In this document: piece by piece, positions 23,278 to 36,209 of the stretch | How the letters are laid out: each line of letters opens with the position of its first letter | How positions within the stretch are numbered: position 1 is the first letter of the stretch | Source: Adiantum capillus-veneris | Taxonomy: Eukaryota > Streptophyta > Polypodiopsida > Polypodiales > Pteridaceae | Length of the DNA stretch: 64,000 nt | NCBI GenBank assembly: GCA_014529385.2 | Contig: CM043958.1 | Location: forward strand, 144,595,734 to 144,659,733 | Reading direction: 5' to 3' | Notes under the pieces: model-generated | Told to the model about the DNA's origin: nothing | Database searches by the model: none | What the model saw: the letters and a program-made list of their open reading frames with translations, nothing else | Position numbers and translations under genes: made by a program

Positions 23278-23639
23278 GTGGAATAAATATGTTAATCATT
23301 CAGGAGATTATTGAACAAAATGGCCAATGCATGTGTGCCACGTTGCCATCGACGCACGTAGCTCTAGGAAGGGTAAGTAGTGGAGCTTTTATGGCGTGTA
23401 CATGTATAACAGTGAGGCGTGTGGACACTCTTCCTCACAAGTCTCATGTGCGAGACTACCTGCTGTGACGCACTTGCCATCAACAAGCTTCGAGAACTCT
23501 TTGCTCCAACTTGAAATATCCTTGTCAATAGCTTCTGCTTGTCCCTATCTGACACTACCTGATACACCTTGCTACAGGTTAAGATACACAAGTAAGTCTT
23601 CTTCCTCTATAGATTTGCAATCATCACAGTGTATGGGTC

Positions 23640-24507
23640 GCAAGAAAATGTCAGAGAAGATGCAAGACACAATGGCTGAGACTGCAGCAATCATTACTTC
23701 TATTCAGGCCTCCCTACCACTCATTCCATACAGTAAGATACACAGATATGTGTTTAATTAGCAGGCAGAATTGCTACTGCAATTATGGGATCTGCATGTG
23801 GTAGTACAGGGTAGGAAGTTTGATTTTGATGCAGCCATTATTAAACAGGTCCGCAGTTCTTTTGATGCTCATGAAGGCAGAGCCACTATTATCAGAATTA
23901 AAATAACAATGACACCTGAAGCTATTTCTTATGCCTTTAGATTGCCCAATGAGAACAAGCCCAGCACAGCATCTACAGACCAGATCGATCTGGTTCGTAA
24001 GGAAGATGAAGCAACTAGAAAGAAAAGGAAGGCTGGTGGGCAAGGGATTCTAGTAGCTGGACTGGATGTCCCTCAGCCTACAGGTTTATTGCAGAAGCTG
24101 TCACTCTAAAAAACAATCCAACATATGTGTCTGAGAAACTGTTTGCAATGATGCTAACAAAAAGACTGGATGATAAAGCCAAAATCAATCTATGCCAAAT
24201 TTTATCTCACAACATCTTACAGCAGACTACTAAGCTGAAGTCACAGAGTCTATCCAAAGCTTGGTATGTCTGGCAATTTTTGTATTGGGCTACTGCTCCA
24301 GAATCCTTTTCCCAGGTAAAGCTGGCTTGGAGTCCTAAGCCTATTCCGTTAACTAACAATGTGGAGTTATCTTCAGATGAAGAGGACCCAGGTAATCAAC
24401 TAGCCATCACTGGACAGAAGAGGAAAGCCGCACAGGCTGAGTCCAGTAGCTCAAAGAAACCCAGGATTCTGTTAGAAAAGAGTATTGTTCTACTGAAGAA
24501 ACTTTAG
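23640..24507 (+). pseudogene. Element A post-integrase ORF, first part
   Basis: Frames 23771-24109 and 24127-24507, with an upstream lead at about 23635-23760, appear to be one broken protein. Segments include HEGRATIIRIKITMTPEAIS and LPNENKPSTASTDQIDL, then VSEKLFAMMLTKRLDDKAKI, SLSKAWYVWQFLYWATAPE and a Lys/Ser-rich QKRKAAQAESSSSKKPRI. I do not recognise a family. It begins about 360 bp after integrase coding ends. It is not an obvious envelope: no signal peptide or membrane span is seen. Confidence 0.5.
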
Positions 24508-25667
24508 AGTCAGGTCCAACCCCTACCCAGCCCCTACCCACTGAAGAAACTTGAGAGTCAGGTCCGGCGCCTACCCAGCCCCTACCCACTGAAAATTTTT
24601 CTGAAGGCCAGACTTTAGCAATGCCCAAAGAGCAGACTCAAACAGTAGTCGGCACTCAAAAAGGCCAGCAAGAAGCAACAATTGAACATGTGGTAGCTGA
24701 TACTGGCAAAGAAAAGGGCAAAGCACTTGCCAACCCCCGATCACTAGCCCTCCTTTTAGTGAACTGGCTTTATCAATGTTCAAGAAGGATCGGTTGCAAC
24801 ATTGTAGAATAACCCTCTCTAAGGCAGATTAGTACTTCAAAAACCAAATTTTACAACATTATCATATATGGCTCTAGTTATGGTTTATGAGCCAGCTAAA
24901 TCTGATTCAGCTACAATAGTTGATGGCTGCTCGGCAATCATCCAAGCATCATGGAACACTATTGTCCATTCCTTAGGGCAGATGATGGATGCATCAGTTT
25001 CCAGTGAAGAAGTGGCTAGGCTGAAAGAAGAATTGGGAAGCAGCCAACATCAGATGCAAGAAATTCAAAAAAAATGATTGAACAGTCTCTAAGGAATGTT
25101 GTCGTTGAGAATCAGTCAACTTGAACAATTAATGAGTTGCAGACAAAGATGATGAAATCAGAAACCAAAAATCGGCGACTGAAAGAAGAGAAGCAAGCTG
25201 CTTTGAGAGATACTGACAGATTTCAAAATCTGTTACTTATGAAGCGTGCAGGTTTCAAATAACTGCTAACCGCCCACACTGTGTTAAAGGATTCCCTTGC
25301 AGAAAGATACATATACATAAATCTTTCTGATATCCTGAATCCACAAGGAAAAGTAACCCTGAATATGGATGATTTGAAGGCACTCATTCAGTCTATTCAA
25401 AGTGATCTGCAAGATAAGATCACTGAATATAATACAGCCTTGGTAAATCAGGCCATTATAGATCATATCAGTAAGCAAGGTGATACTGAAGAGGAGTCTG
25501 AGCAGGAAGAAGAGCATGAGGAAGGGGATGACAAGCCTGATGATGTGATGATTCTCCTCCTTCCCCATCCTCAGGCTCTAGAGCTGGAGGATCAGATGCA
25601 ACTGGGGGTAGTGGACCCAAAAAAGGCAATCCGGGTACTGATCAGGACCAGCAAGACCAGTAGTTAG
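24508..25667 (+). pseudogene. Element A post-integrase ORF, coiled-coil and acidic part
   Basis: Frames 24868-25077 and 25281-25667, joined by readable but broken sequence, encode a probable coiled coil (EEVARLKEELGSSQHQMQEI; later INELQTKMMKSETKNRRLKE in another frame) and then an acidic stretch (DTEEESEQEEEHEEGDDKPD). At 24508-24600 two near-identical copies of a roughly 45-base unit (GTCAGGTCC...CCTACCCACTGAA) lie in tandem. It is probably the continuation of 23640-24507. Function unknown. Confidence 0.45.
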
Positions 25668-27070
25668 ATGATCAACAGCAGCAAGGTAGTGACTAGCACA
25701 CTAAGGGCAATGCTGGAGAACCTCCAGTACACTAGTCACAACACATTCTCGACAACAAAGGTAAAGTCAAAGCTGTGACTAAATCTTTTGAAGCTGATGA
25801 ACAACACTCTTTATAGCTCATCACACTGAATAAGAGATTAAGGCATCAGCAAGCTCATATTACTAGATAGTATTTTGATGATGACACTCTTATCTCTGAT
25901 TTGGAACGCTTCCAAAGGCTATATGTAGGAGCTAGGGAGATGATTCAGCACTAGAAGTCACATGCTTTTCATGATCAAGAGCTGTGTCAACTACCTATTC
26001 ATCCCAGCAGTATTCAGCTACTAGAAAGGGTACCTAAGTGGACATTGACTTCTAATGATATGACAATCAATTCACATTGGTAGAGACAGTCTACTATAGA
26101 TCACCACTCCATAGCTATTGAATTGGATTTGCTGCTAGGAAATAGACCTACATACAGATGTATGAAGGAGGTCATGATTCAATTAAAAGAACTCTTGCTT
26201 CATATGAAAATTGCCAGAGGTGGCTTGGATCAGAGGGTGCAGGCCATCATTGAAGATCAGCCTACCAGCACAGTAAAGCACCCCGAACCCAAATGTCAAT
26301 AGGAGAACAGGCAACTACTCTTCAAAAAATCTTTCAGCTGATCTGAATTACTAGGAAGATGATGCAGCAGGAGAACCAAACTATTCTCAACTTTTTGGAG
26401 TTTATACATGATTCTCTAGTACTCCTATATGCTTTACCTGCCAAGGATGTGGAACTACCAAGATTCTTTCCAGCCTTGTATCCTCAACATCTGAAACCAG
26501 TAAATCAGCTCAATTATCAGCATCACCGATGAACTCCGTGACTGGTATGAGTGAGCCACTATGGAATGGAAAGCCTAGCAATCACTTGTCAATGATGCCC
26601 TCAAAATGGACACTATCATGGATCTACAGAGAGAAATACAAAGGTACAATCTCTGTATGGGTCAGTGGAAGGTCCACCTCCGAGGATTAATAAAGATCAC
26701 AAATCAGTTACTTCAATTGACTGTGGAGTCCTCCAAGATTCCCGAAAGGATATCACTGCCAAACCAAGACTGGGACCACAATACAGAGAAATGGTAGAGA
26801 TTCTCTTTGAAGCTAGACGGAAGCATCGTCATAAACTAGCCAAAACCCATCTAACTAAGGGCAAACGCAGTTTATATGATCCCAACACCAAAACTTACAA
26901 TGCCCTCACGCCTTATGAATTTGAGATAACCACAAAAAGGTGGGATCAGCTTGAGCAAGATGCCATTTATAGACTTATTCAGAAGGATAATGCTGGCACT
27001 GGGACTTCTGAGGCACCAAAGAAGAAGAAGGGCAAGAGGAAGCGGGTTCAGTGGAAGGATACTGGGTAGT
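25668..27070 (+). pseudogene. Element A post-integrase ORF, C-terminal part
   Basis: 25668-26560 is heavily broken. Two overlapping frames then open: 26606-26797 and 26665-27069. The latter contains ITAKPRLGPQYREMVEILFE and NALTPYEFEITTKRWDQLEQ and ends in a basic, nuclear-localisation-like PKKKKGKRKRVQWKD. No family is recognised. Together with 23640-25667 this gives about 3.4 kb of extra coding remnants between integrase and the LTR. Confidence 0.45.
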
Positions 27071-27355
27071 TCTATCTCAGAATCAGACGGTGGATTTTCC
27101 CAGCTATCCAATATGCACTGGAATCTCCTTGGATGGATACCCTTGGAATTACAATTATATGCGTGTCAAGCACTCACAAGCATGAAGTACGGCATAAAGC
27201 TGGCAATACCACAAGAGTACTATCATGAGGAACATCGACCAACTCAGAAAACCAGACTAGTTTTCTCAATAACAAATCCAAATCAGGCGGTGGATTTTTT
27301 TTCCAATCATAAGGAAATTTTGGTTTATACAAAAATTCAAGAAAGGAGGGAAGGA

Positions 27356-27809
27356 TGTAGAAGGCGAGGACAGTCCCAATAGGCGGGAAATGCTCCTTAG
27401 AAGGCCGACCAACGGGAATAGCTACACCGGCAGTAATTACAACAGTTACTATAGTAACACTGTAAGCCTATAAATAGGAGCTGCTACAATGTATCTGGGG
27501 CTTTTTGGACTTTTGGCTTACGGGCTCTTGCTTCTAGACTTTTAGCTTCATAAGCTTTTGGCTTTCAACTCTGTAATCACTTACTCCTGTAATCAATCCT
27601 CAGACTTCACCTGAGCTTAAACCTGTTGTACACTGTACTGATTATCTTTGTACTATTAATCTGAATCTATAATACCATTCCTAGTCTTCCAGTTTGGGTC
27701 TTCCATTTCAGTACATTATTCCAGTCCAGTTCTCTATTTCAATCCAGTACTTAATTCCAATCCTCACTAACTAAACCGCCTAGATAATCCGTAGGTATGA
27801 ACTCTAACA
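27356..27809 (+). repeat. Element A 3' LTR with polypurine tract
   Basis: 454 bp from TGTAGAAGGCGAGG to CTCTAACA, preceded by the purine tract CAAGAAAGGAGGGAAGGA (27338-27355). A TATA box (CCTATAAATAG) lies at about 27470. The right-hand duplication would be CTAGA (27810-27814); its partner is outside the window. Confidence 0.82.
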
Positions 27810-28276
27810 CTAGAATAGTTGTCTGAAGAGACCATCTCTCATTCTAGTCACAAAGTAGAGGTAATTTCCTAAGGATGGAATTTGCATAGGCCCACAAACT
27901 TCACTATGCACAAGCTGCAATCTACATGTAGCCCTTACCGAACCATCCTTTAGAAACTTTAAACGCTACATCTTACCCAAAATACAGCCTTCACAAACGT
28001 GCTTTGAAGGTGATTCAAGAGGAGGCAAAGAAGCAACCATATCAGATTTATATAAATGCAGCAAACTTGCAAAATTGAGATGCCCAAAACATGCATGCCA
28101 AAGTTTGGCATATTAAACAACCTTTGAATCCACAACTACATTTGCAGAATTCTACCCACACTTTTCATGTAAAGTGAACTTATATATCCCACAACACAAA
28201 TGGCAGACGCGACTATTTCATCACCAAAACTGAGATCATCAATTGTACATCTTTCATCCACAAATTTGACAACTAG
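27810..28276 (-). pseudogene. Copia element D, pre-integrase and start of integrase
   Basis: The minus strand encodes, with shifts, KFVDERCTIDDLSFGDEIVA, then LWHACFGHLNFASLLHLYKS, CEGCILGKM and LVHSEVCGPMQIPSLGNYLY, i.e. the copia pre-integrase zinc region and the beginning of the integrase core. The sequence is cut at 27809 by the A LTR. It is the continuation of the D gag-protease frame at 32612-33927: the latter ends ...VSALARLGLV and this begins VKFVDERC, which is normal copia order. Confidence 0.82.
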
Positions 28277-28380
28277 AGTGCATCGTTAGCCTTCAAGGCG
28301 ATTGCAATTAGAGAGAGAGCTTCCCTTTGGTAGCTACATGTGTATGGAAATGAATGGAGAGCAAGGGCACTATTGTAATT

Positions 28381-28800
<420 letters not shown>

Positions 28801-29402
28801 ACTGAAATGATTTGATGTAAAGAGTATGCAAAAAAAATGTTGATGAATTAAGAACAGAACTAAGCAAGCCTTTCATTTTCACCTTTACTTGTTTATGACA
28901 AAGGGTTGGGAAGACCTTGAATGTCGCATGCAATGACTGCTTTACTATGCAATAGACAAAACTTTTGTGGAGAAGAGGAGGAGGACTAGGTAACAACACA
29001 TAACAGTGGGAGTTTTTGAATGAGTCGAAGGCAGAAGAGTCCAATGGTTCCATTAAAGCTCTGCGCGAACAAGTACTTCTAACTTTTGTCTTCATTGCTT
29101 TCTCTTATATGACTTCATATGTGAGTAGAAGCTGCTAATTAACCTCCTAATAACTTGCTTAAGCGTAGGGTAAATGCGAGCTATTTTGGAGCACATGAGA
29201 AAAGCATGGAAAGAGAAGGGTAATATGTAGACCCACCTACAGCAATGCTTGTTTGCTTCATGTAGTACTAGCTAGAAAGAAGTCGCAGTCTCGTGTAGCA
29301 ATTACTCTTGTGAGTGTGTGTGTGTGTGCGAAAATTTTAACATGCTACGATGATGGCTTTGGTTGAAAGGAGGAGCGTCAAAAGATGCTACTAGCTTCAA
29401 AG

Positions 29403-29405
<3 letters not shown>

Positions 29406-29466
<61 letters not shown>

Positions 29467-29707
29467 CAGTGGCCAGAGACAAACCTGTAGACAAAGCTCG
29501 AAGCTTCTTACTTTCGAAGCTGCTTACTTCTGGAACATGTGAACTGCTTGTGGAGAAGATCGAATTGCTCATGCAAACTGCTTACTTCTGAACGTGCAAA
29601 CTACTTGTGGAGAAGATCGAATTGCTCTTGGGAGCAACGCAAGCTTACTTCCGGGAACGTGCGAACTGCTTGTGGAGAAGATAGAATTGTTCCTGGGAGT
29701 AACGCAG
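29406..29707. repeat. CT microsatellite and three-copy minisatellite
   Basis: A pure CT run of 58 bases (29406-29463) is followed by three diverged units of about 57-65 bp (starting near 29522, 29579 and 29643) that share GCTTACTTC, GAACNTGNNAACT and TTGTGGAGAAGAT. Frames through the repeat are open only by chance of composition. Confidence 0.75.
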
Positions 29708-31305
29708 AATGCTTTTTTTATTTTATTCACTTGGTAGCTTTTGACGGCATAGTTTTTTGGCCTGTCCCAAAGGGGGGAGGCCTTAGTGATGGTTTCCCTT
29801 TTTGCTAATGAAAAATCCGTTTTTTTTAAATGTAAGATTTTTTGCTTGGTTGATGAAAATAGAAAGCACTCACTAGTACAATTTTTGGATTGGATGATAG
29901 AGATGGTGCTAATTATTCTTGGAGATAATATGTAAAAAGAATGATGGTATATCTGATGGTAAGATATTCTCGGCTAGTCCTACAGATATAAAGCCCCTTT
30001 CCACACTGGCAACCAACTCCGGTTATGATGGCAATGAATGGTAGTTTGTGTGAATCGAGCGAGGCACGTTGTCGAGATTATTCTCTCTCTTACTTTCGAC
30101 CCTCTCTCTCTCGCTAGACTTTTCTCTTGAGTCTCCATGCACAATTCCCTTTCTCTCTCTAGATGGAGCGCTCCTCCTCCCCCATAGTGTGCACCGTGAC
30201 CTCCATGCCGAGCTCATTGCAATGTCCCAACCCAACACCTGTAGTTCACCGGCTCTGTTAGACCTACTGCATGATGCTTTTCCTTCTACTGTGCCCGCTT
30301 CAATACATCCTACTGGCTTGCACTATGTCTCAGTGTCTATACGTCCACCAGCCATGCAACCCCTTTTTGACTGCTCTATTGTTAACGCCCTTCGCTCTCT
30401 GCCCGAGTCCACCAGTTGCAAACAACCCCTCCCTACCTGTTGCTAACAACAACGGTGCTCCTCTTTTGATCAACCCTTGGTCCACAGCCACTATGCTATG
30501 CTACGCACTATAAGAAAGCAAGAGCAGTAGCTGTGGTTTATGGAAAGATGGTATGCTCGTGTATGTAGCTTTTAGATTATGTGGAGGCTTTGAGGAATAT
30601 TAGTGGATCTGTGCTTGGAATTTTTGGTGATAAGGACATGCTCTGCTGCTTCCTACCACAACACCTATTTGCTACTGCTTGCGGCCATCTTGTGTTACCA
30701 ACTAAGCTCTAGAGCCCGCCCCCTTTCCCCCCACTATCAATCCTTGCGCTCACTACTCTGTCGCCCTTGCACGCCACTGTGAACCCCTGTTGAACTGTTC
30801 AGTATGCCCCTTTTGTGCGTCCATCACGCCGTCAACCGGCATTCCAACTACTCTTTGATCGCTTTAGCCTCTCTACAATCCATGTTACCCATTTTAGCCC
30901 TGTGCTTCCTGCCTCGACACCTCTAAGCTACAGCTCCACTAGTGCTGCCTAGTCCACCACCCCTTTTGTGTCACTGCTCCACCATCCAAAGATAGCTTTA
31001 TAGCCAGCTTGCAAAGAGGCTATTTGCAAAAAATCAAAGCATCTAGTTCGTAGAGTAATTGCAGCTCCGTGCTTTCGAATATGTTTGCTGGCATTAAGTA
31101 TCTACATTTGTTTGCACCTTGATTTGGCGGAGAACGATGTTGAGCAGCAAGGGGTTTGTCTCGCAAGGAAGGTTCTCAGTGTAACTTATGCTCAAATCAA
31201 AAAACGCCTTTGTTATTATTGATTTAGTTGTCCTGATGAATATCACGTCTCCCCATTGCAGGCTTTTTATGAGCAAAACTGTGGCCAAATAAGCCCCATT
31301 TTTCT
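29708..31305. other. No recognisable gene (within insertion X)
   Basis: Only short frames such as 30069-30446 occur, and these are Ser/Leu/Pro-rich with no recognised motif. Pyrimidine-rich stretches dominate 30080-30500 and 30700-31000. Confidence 0.5.
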
Positions 31306-31446
31306 ATGGACTCCTTGCATGCAGACTTGAATATAGCTGTAGTTCACATTGTATATTTGTGCTCTAGGGGTAGATGATACCGCATATCTTTCCGACAATG
31401 TTTTACTCTTGTAGACCTTAATACGGCATGCATGCAAGGAGTCCAT
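31306..31446. repeat. Perfect 17-bp inverted repeat
   Basis: ATGGACTCCTTGCATGC (31306-31322) and its exact reverse complement (31430-31446), separated by 107 bp. The arms could form a hairpin. No homology beyond the arms is evident. Confidence 0.8.
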
Positions 31447-32611
31447 AACAAAATATTCAACCAAGTACCTCTCAAATGCTGTAAAGCTCCTAAATTCAAG
31501 TCCATCAAGGTTGTTTGATATGTTTATCTTGTTCCTTCTCTGTTGTTGTTCCGTGCCACAGCTCTCATGGGTTCTTGCATCAAAACTGGACAAAATCTAA
31601 GTTCCACGAAACTCTAGTTTTGCATAGCTTTTGTTTCTCAAAATTGTACTCCCTACTGAAAACATCCTTGTTGATGGCTAGTAGACCCCTTTGTGTTTAA
31701 TAAGTTGGCCTTCAAGCATCATATTACCTATCTTCCCGAATCCCACTATGATACTATCCCTCACCTATTAAGACACAGCACATGCATGCATCCTGTGTTG
31801 ACTAAATTTCCAAATCTTGTCATCCTCAGTCCCTAGAATATGTGTAAAATAGAATGTCCATGAAAGCTATTTAAATCCTCTTTCAACGTATGATCCCTAT
31901 TTGTTGTTGTATTTTGTTGCAAGGTATGGCCATGTAGGTTATAACCGTGAGACAACTCTAGAGAGTAGGCATCAACATGTGCGTCAAATGAAAAAGGGTG
32001 TGTTTCACTAGTGATTGGTGGATGAAGCTGATGCAAAATAAAAGACAAATTCGGCTTGGCAGGAGCATGGCTTCCTACGTTGGCTTTTTTAGCTTTTTTT
32101 TACTGCATGTACACTCACTATTATGAGTTTGGGGAAAAAAATCCCATGAAAATGAGTTGCAATGTTTTCTCTAGAGATAACTCTTGCAAACTATTATGTC
32201 TTGGGGTTTTGGATGATTTGCAAGATTTATTCGTTTATGGGAAGACAAGTGCCAATAGCCTCATGGTTTGTTCACACTGGTCTCAACTCATGGTTATTCT
32301 TTGAGTATGTTGATGTAGTTTGATTATCTCTTGCTATCTTGCTAAAGTTTTTTGCACATTCTCTGTAGAAGAAAGCTCACACTTACATTGGTTTATCCCA
32401 TTCTTGCACTAAAGCTTGCTATTCATTAAACTCTTTTGCTTTTGGTGTTTGCATCACTTAAGCGACAGGCCTCGTGATTTTATCACTTGTTTTAGAGCTT
32501 TTCATCACTGGGATTTTCGTAGTTTTTATAGAGCTTTTAAGCATTGGCGGTGGAGCCACGTGGCCTAATGACACGCCAAGGATTGAATTATGCCCACTAC
32601 GCTAACGAAGT

Positions 32612-33927
32612 AACAAGGCCAAGTCTTGCAAGTGCAGATACGTACAAAAGGTTCTTTTTTATCTTTGGTACATAAAGTGCATCAACAAATGTGAAAGAAC
32701 TATCATTTGTAGTAGTTATCACAAATCTTTCCAAGTCCCTTGACTGGATAAGAGGCATTGTTGGCACACGTGATTGTATTCCCATGAGGGTAGACTTGAG
32801 AGAGGTAAACAAGTCATGATGTGAAGTATTGTGCTTTGTAGCACCACTATCAAAGTACCACAAGTGTGAATCTATAGCAACTGACATACATGTGTCATGG
32901 ACAGAATGATCATAAATACACTCTACACTAAATACCCTCTCTGCATCCACATCAATATCACAATCTCCTTTCACAGAACATTCTACAACAGTTGCACTTG
33001 TAGTGGATCCAGCCTCTTTCTTCTTGGCCTCTTTTGCCTTCAACTTAGGACATTGGTTTATCAAGTGATCGTTAGACTTACAATAATGGAAATGCATATC
33101 CTTCTTTCTCTTTTCACCGGAATTCCCAATAGAGGTGCTACCAGGAGAAGCATTAGGAATAAGTGATTTTCTACTCACTAAAGAACCATGAGAAGTGGCC
33201 ACATTGCTTTTATCACCTTTTCTTTGAGAAGCGACAAAAGCAAGTTCAGATGCACACTCTTTAGCCCTCTTCTATCTTGAAAGTGACTTGCAACATCAAT
33301 GTGCATAATGCATCAAACTTGACAGCTTGAGCGGTTCCTTGGGTCATAAGTCTCTAAGTAAGTACTAGCAAAGAATTTGACAATGCAGTGAGAACTGTTT
33401 GCACAAAAGAACTGTTGGAAATGACCACCTATAGAATTGAGTTGCTCATTAATATCCTTGATACCCGCAAGAAAAGTGTCCATGTCATCTTCCTCTTACA
33501 TAATTTTTGACTCCAGCTCTTTACATATCAATGCAATTTTAGCCTCATTGCAACATGCATAAAGATCATCCAAAGTATCCCAAGCTCGTTTTGTTGATTT
33601 TACTGAGCAAATGTGAGGAGTAATAGTGCGCTTCAAAAATAATGCAATCAATGCATGGGCCTACGCATCTGTAACATCCCAACAATAAGCCTGCTCAGTC
33701 GTAGGTAAAGAACTCTAGCAGCAACAGACATACCAGAACCTACTACATCCTCAATAGAGCATGTATTCACAAAAGGTGGAACATACATCAATGCTTTGCA
33801 CAACATTCCAATTGCCCTTTGACACCCGAACAAGTGTCATTATGTAAGACCACATTGGGTGGTCATCCCCATCCAGTTTATCCTCAGCAACAAAAATCTT
33901 GAACACATTTCTATTGTCGCCAGTCAT
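32612..33927 (-). pseudogene. Copia element D gag and protease
   Basis: The gag start is an ATG on the minus strand at 33925-33927 (MTGDNRNVFKIFVAEDKLDG). It is nearly the same as the gag start of element E at 41231, so D and E are one family. The gag core is broken by several stops. The long frame 33202-32597 holds a degenerate zinc knuckle (HYCKSNDHLINQC, first Cys lost), then the protease site LWYFDSGATKHNTSHHDLF and VPKIKKNLLYVSALARLGL. It is interrupted at 32612 by insertion X. Confidence 0.85.
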
Positions 33928-34246
33928 GGCAAGTGACTACACCTGATGTAAAGACTTTCAGGAAAAAGGAAAATGAATAAAGACTAACATGTGCTATATA
34001 GCACAAGCCAAAGAGGACGGTAAGGAACCTATTATGTAGAAAATTGCATTGACAAAAATTCTACACAAAAGGACAAAATTGCCTACACAGTACTACCTAG
34101 AGTGGAAATTGATGCCAAAATAAGCCCGAATTAAATTACTCAAATTAAATTGACTTTCCAATGCTCACCAAAGCTCAGCCAAATAGGAGAAAGTGAGCAG
34201 GAGGGTGTTGGCGACGCTCGCGACTCTTCCTAGAAGGATGCAACGT

Positions 34247-34258
34247 GCTCTGATACCA
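34247..34258 (-). other. Copia D primer-binding site
   Basis: On the minus strand TGGTATCAGAGC, the initiator-Met tRNA complement, a few bases inside the D 5' LTR. Confidence 0.88.
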
Positions 34259-34260
34259 AT

Positions 34261-34482
34261 CACTGGAATTAGGGTTGTAGGCACACACACAGCTTGGAGA
34301 AGATGAAGAATATCAAGGCACACAGGAAAGATTATATTACTTAGTGCACAATAGAAAGGTAAGTTAGCCCTAGAAGGGGTGTACATACAATGCACAAGAT
34401 AAAAACCTTCTAGTGAGGGAAAAAAAATACCTCGGTGGTCCTCACTGTGCTCACACACATCACTACCATATATATGATAACA
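34261..34482 (-). repeat. Copia D 5' LTR
   Basis: About 220 bp. On the minus strand it begins TGTTATCATATATATGGTAG and ends near CTAATTCCA. The start aligns with the E LTRs (TGTTACCATATACATGTGGT), again placing D and E in one family. The end next to the priming site is slightly degenerate, so the boundary is uncertain by a few bases. The 3' LTR of D would lie left of this window. Confidence 0.8.
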
Positions 34483-35795
34483 TGGGCTGTATGTGCATTT
34501 AATGCACCAGTATTAATGCAGCAATCATTAGGATAGTTGGCATGATATGTTGGAATTTAAGAGAGGTCTATAACTATGAGATTGTTTTTTTAGCTCCTCG
34601 TACTCTCCTATCTTAGCCAAAGCCTGCCTACTCAGTGCCCTCCCATTTGTAGGTTTTCTTGTCACAAATGGATCCCTTCCAATTTAAGATAGAGGAGGAG
34701 CTACCTTGCTCTAATGAGGCATCCAAGAACAAGCTCTTCCATTTTCTTTACCAAATTGGACTTTAGCAGCAGGAGCAGTATATAAAGCCAATCTTTAACC
34801 CTATCTTCTCATTGCAAGCATTAGGAATGGAATGGGGTATAAGAGGGACTCTTTATTTTCCATGTGATTAAAAATGGAATTATAAAATTGGCAAATGGGT
34901 AGATGCCATGTGGACTAAAATGGTGGGTATGGAAAGGCGTAAGGTGAGTGGTCAAACTTGTAGGCTTAGACGTATTGGAAAATAAATATTTTTTAATATA
35001 ATGAGAAAATTTTTATGAAATTTAAAAAAAAACTTTTTCTAAAAAATTGGAATAAAAATCAATCTTTTCTTTCTCTAATGGCTATCAATTTCTCCCCTCT
35101 CTCCTAAAAGGGGGTTCCCCCAAAAAATATGTTGGTCATTCCCTCCCTCTTACTCTATTGTACCATCTCTATCCTCTTCTCACTCCACCTTGCAAGTTGC
35201 ATCTCCTTCTTCAATGTCACTTTTCCCTCCCAAAAATCTCTTGTAGCAGAGGTTTGAAGCCTTTTTTTCCTCCTCAAGCTTGTTGCATTCTCTTGAATGG
35301 TAACCCATCACATATTGAAGCTCTCCATTGCTTTGTGAACTTCATTTCACACCTCTCCCTTATGATGTAGATCTGAACCATATCCTACTCCTAGGGCTTC
35401 TCTCTTGTGTGGATTTACTTTCCTCAACAACTTCCTACTCCTTCTTCCCTATCTAGATCGCAAATGGTATTCCCTCACAACACAACTTCTTTTTGAACAT
35501 TTAATCTCTTCTTATGTACCAAAGAACTATTTGATAAGACCATTAAGCTTAGTTGGGTGCCTTGTTAGATAAGAAGCGTCCTCTTTCCTATCTCTCATAG
35601 ATATGCTTACCATATTATTAATGAGCCAACTTGCACGAGGAGGTTTATGGTAGTGACATTGATCATCTTTGTATATCTTCTAACCTTGCTCTATATGCAA
35701 TTTAGAACACAAAGTGTGCATGGAATAATCATACATTTCTACATAATCGAAAGTGTCATGTGACAAAATACTATTTTGGGTTCATACTATTTTAA

Positions 35796-36209
35796 ATGTG
35801 AATATAAACAACCACCAAGATATAGTAGTAGAGGAGGCAGAGAGTAGTCATTCTTCAATCACACGATGACTGGTGCTATCACCAAGGTGCTTTACATGTT
35901 TCATAGGGTGAGTGGTGTGCCACCAAGGTGATTTACCTATTTCATAGGGCGCATGGTGCATAGCTTTTAGAGGGAGCTTTGTCAAAAAATGTCTTTCCCC
36001 TACCCTCCACATCGGTGATCATCATTATGTGAATATAAACAACCATCAAGATATAGTAGTGGAGGAGGCATCGAGTAGTCATTCTTTGGTCACAAGTGAT
36101 GAGTGGTGTCACCGCCAATTGCTTTACGTGCTTCATAGGGTGTATAGATTTCAAAGGGAGCTTTTTCAACAAATGTCTTTCCTACCCTCCCTATTGGTGA
36201 TCATCAATA
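35796..36209. repeat. Imperfect tandem duplication
   Basis: Copy 1 (35796-36026) and copy 2 (36027-36209) both begin ATGTGAATATAAACAACC and contain AAGATATAGTAGT, GAGTAGTCATTCTT, TTCATAGGG and TGATCATCA. Copy 1 is longer by an internal repeat of its CACCAAGGTG...TTTCATAGGG part. Confidence 0.8.

Larger units (their letters stand above)
21120..27809 (+). mobile_element. Ty3/gypsy element A, downstream segment
   Basis: Resumes element A after B: end of RT, RNase H, integrase, about 3.4 kb of unrecognised post-integrase coding remnants, polypurine tract and 3' LTR. With the left segment, at least 9 kb of A is present. Its 3' LTR ends exactly where minus-strand copia coding sequence (element D) begins at 27810, so A appears to have inserted into D. 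Confidence 0.88.

Noticed and set aside
30069-30513. 125-codon Ser/Leu/Pro frame in insertion X
   Set aside because: Composition follows the pyrimidine-rich DNA, overlapping frames are equally open, and no motif is recognised.
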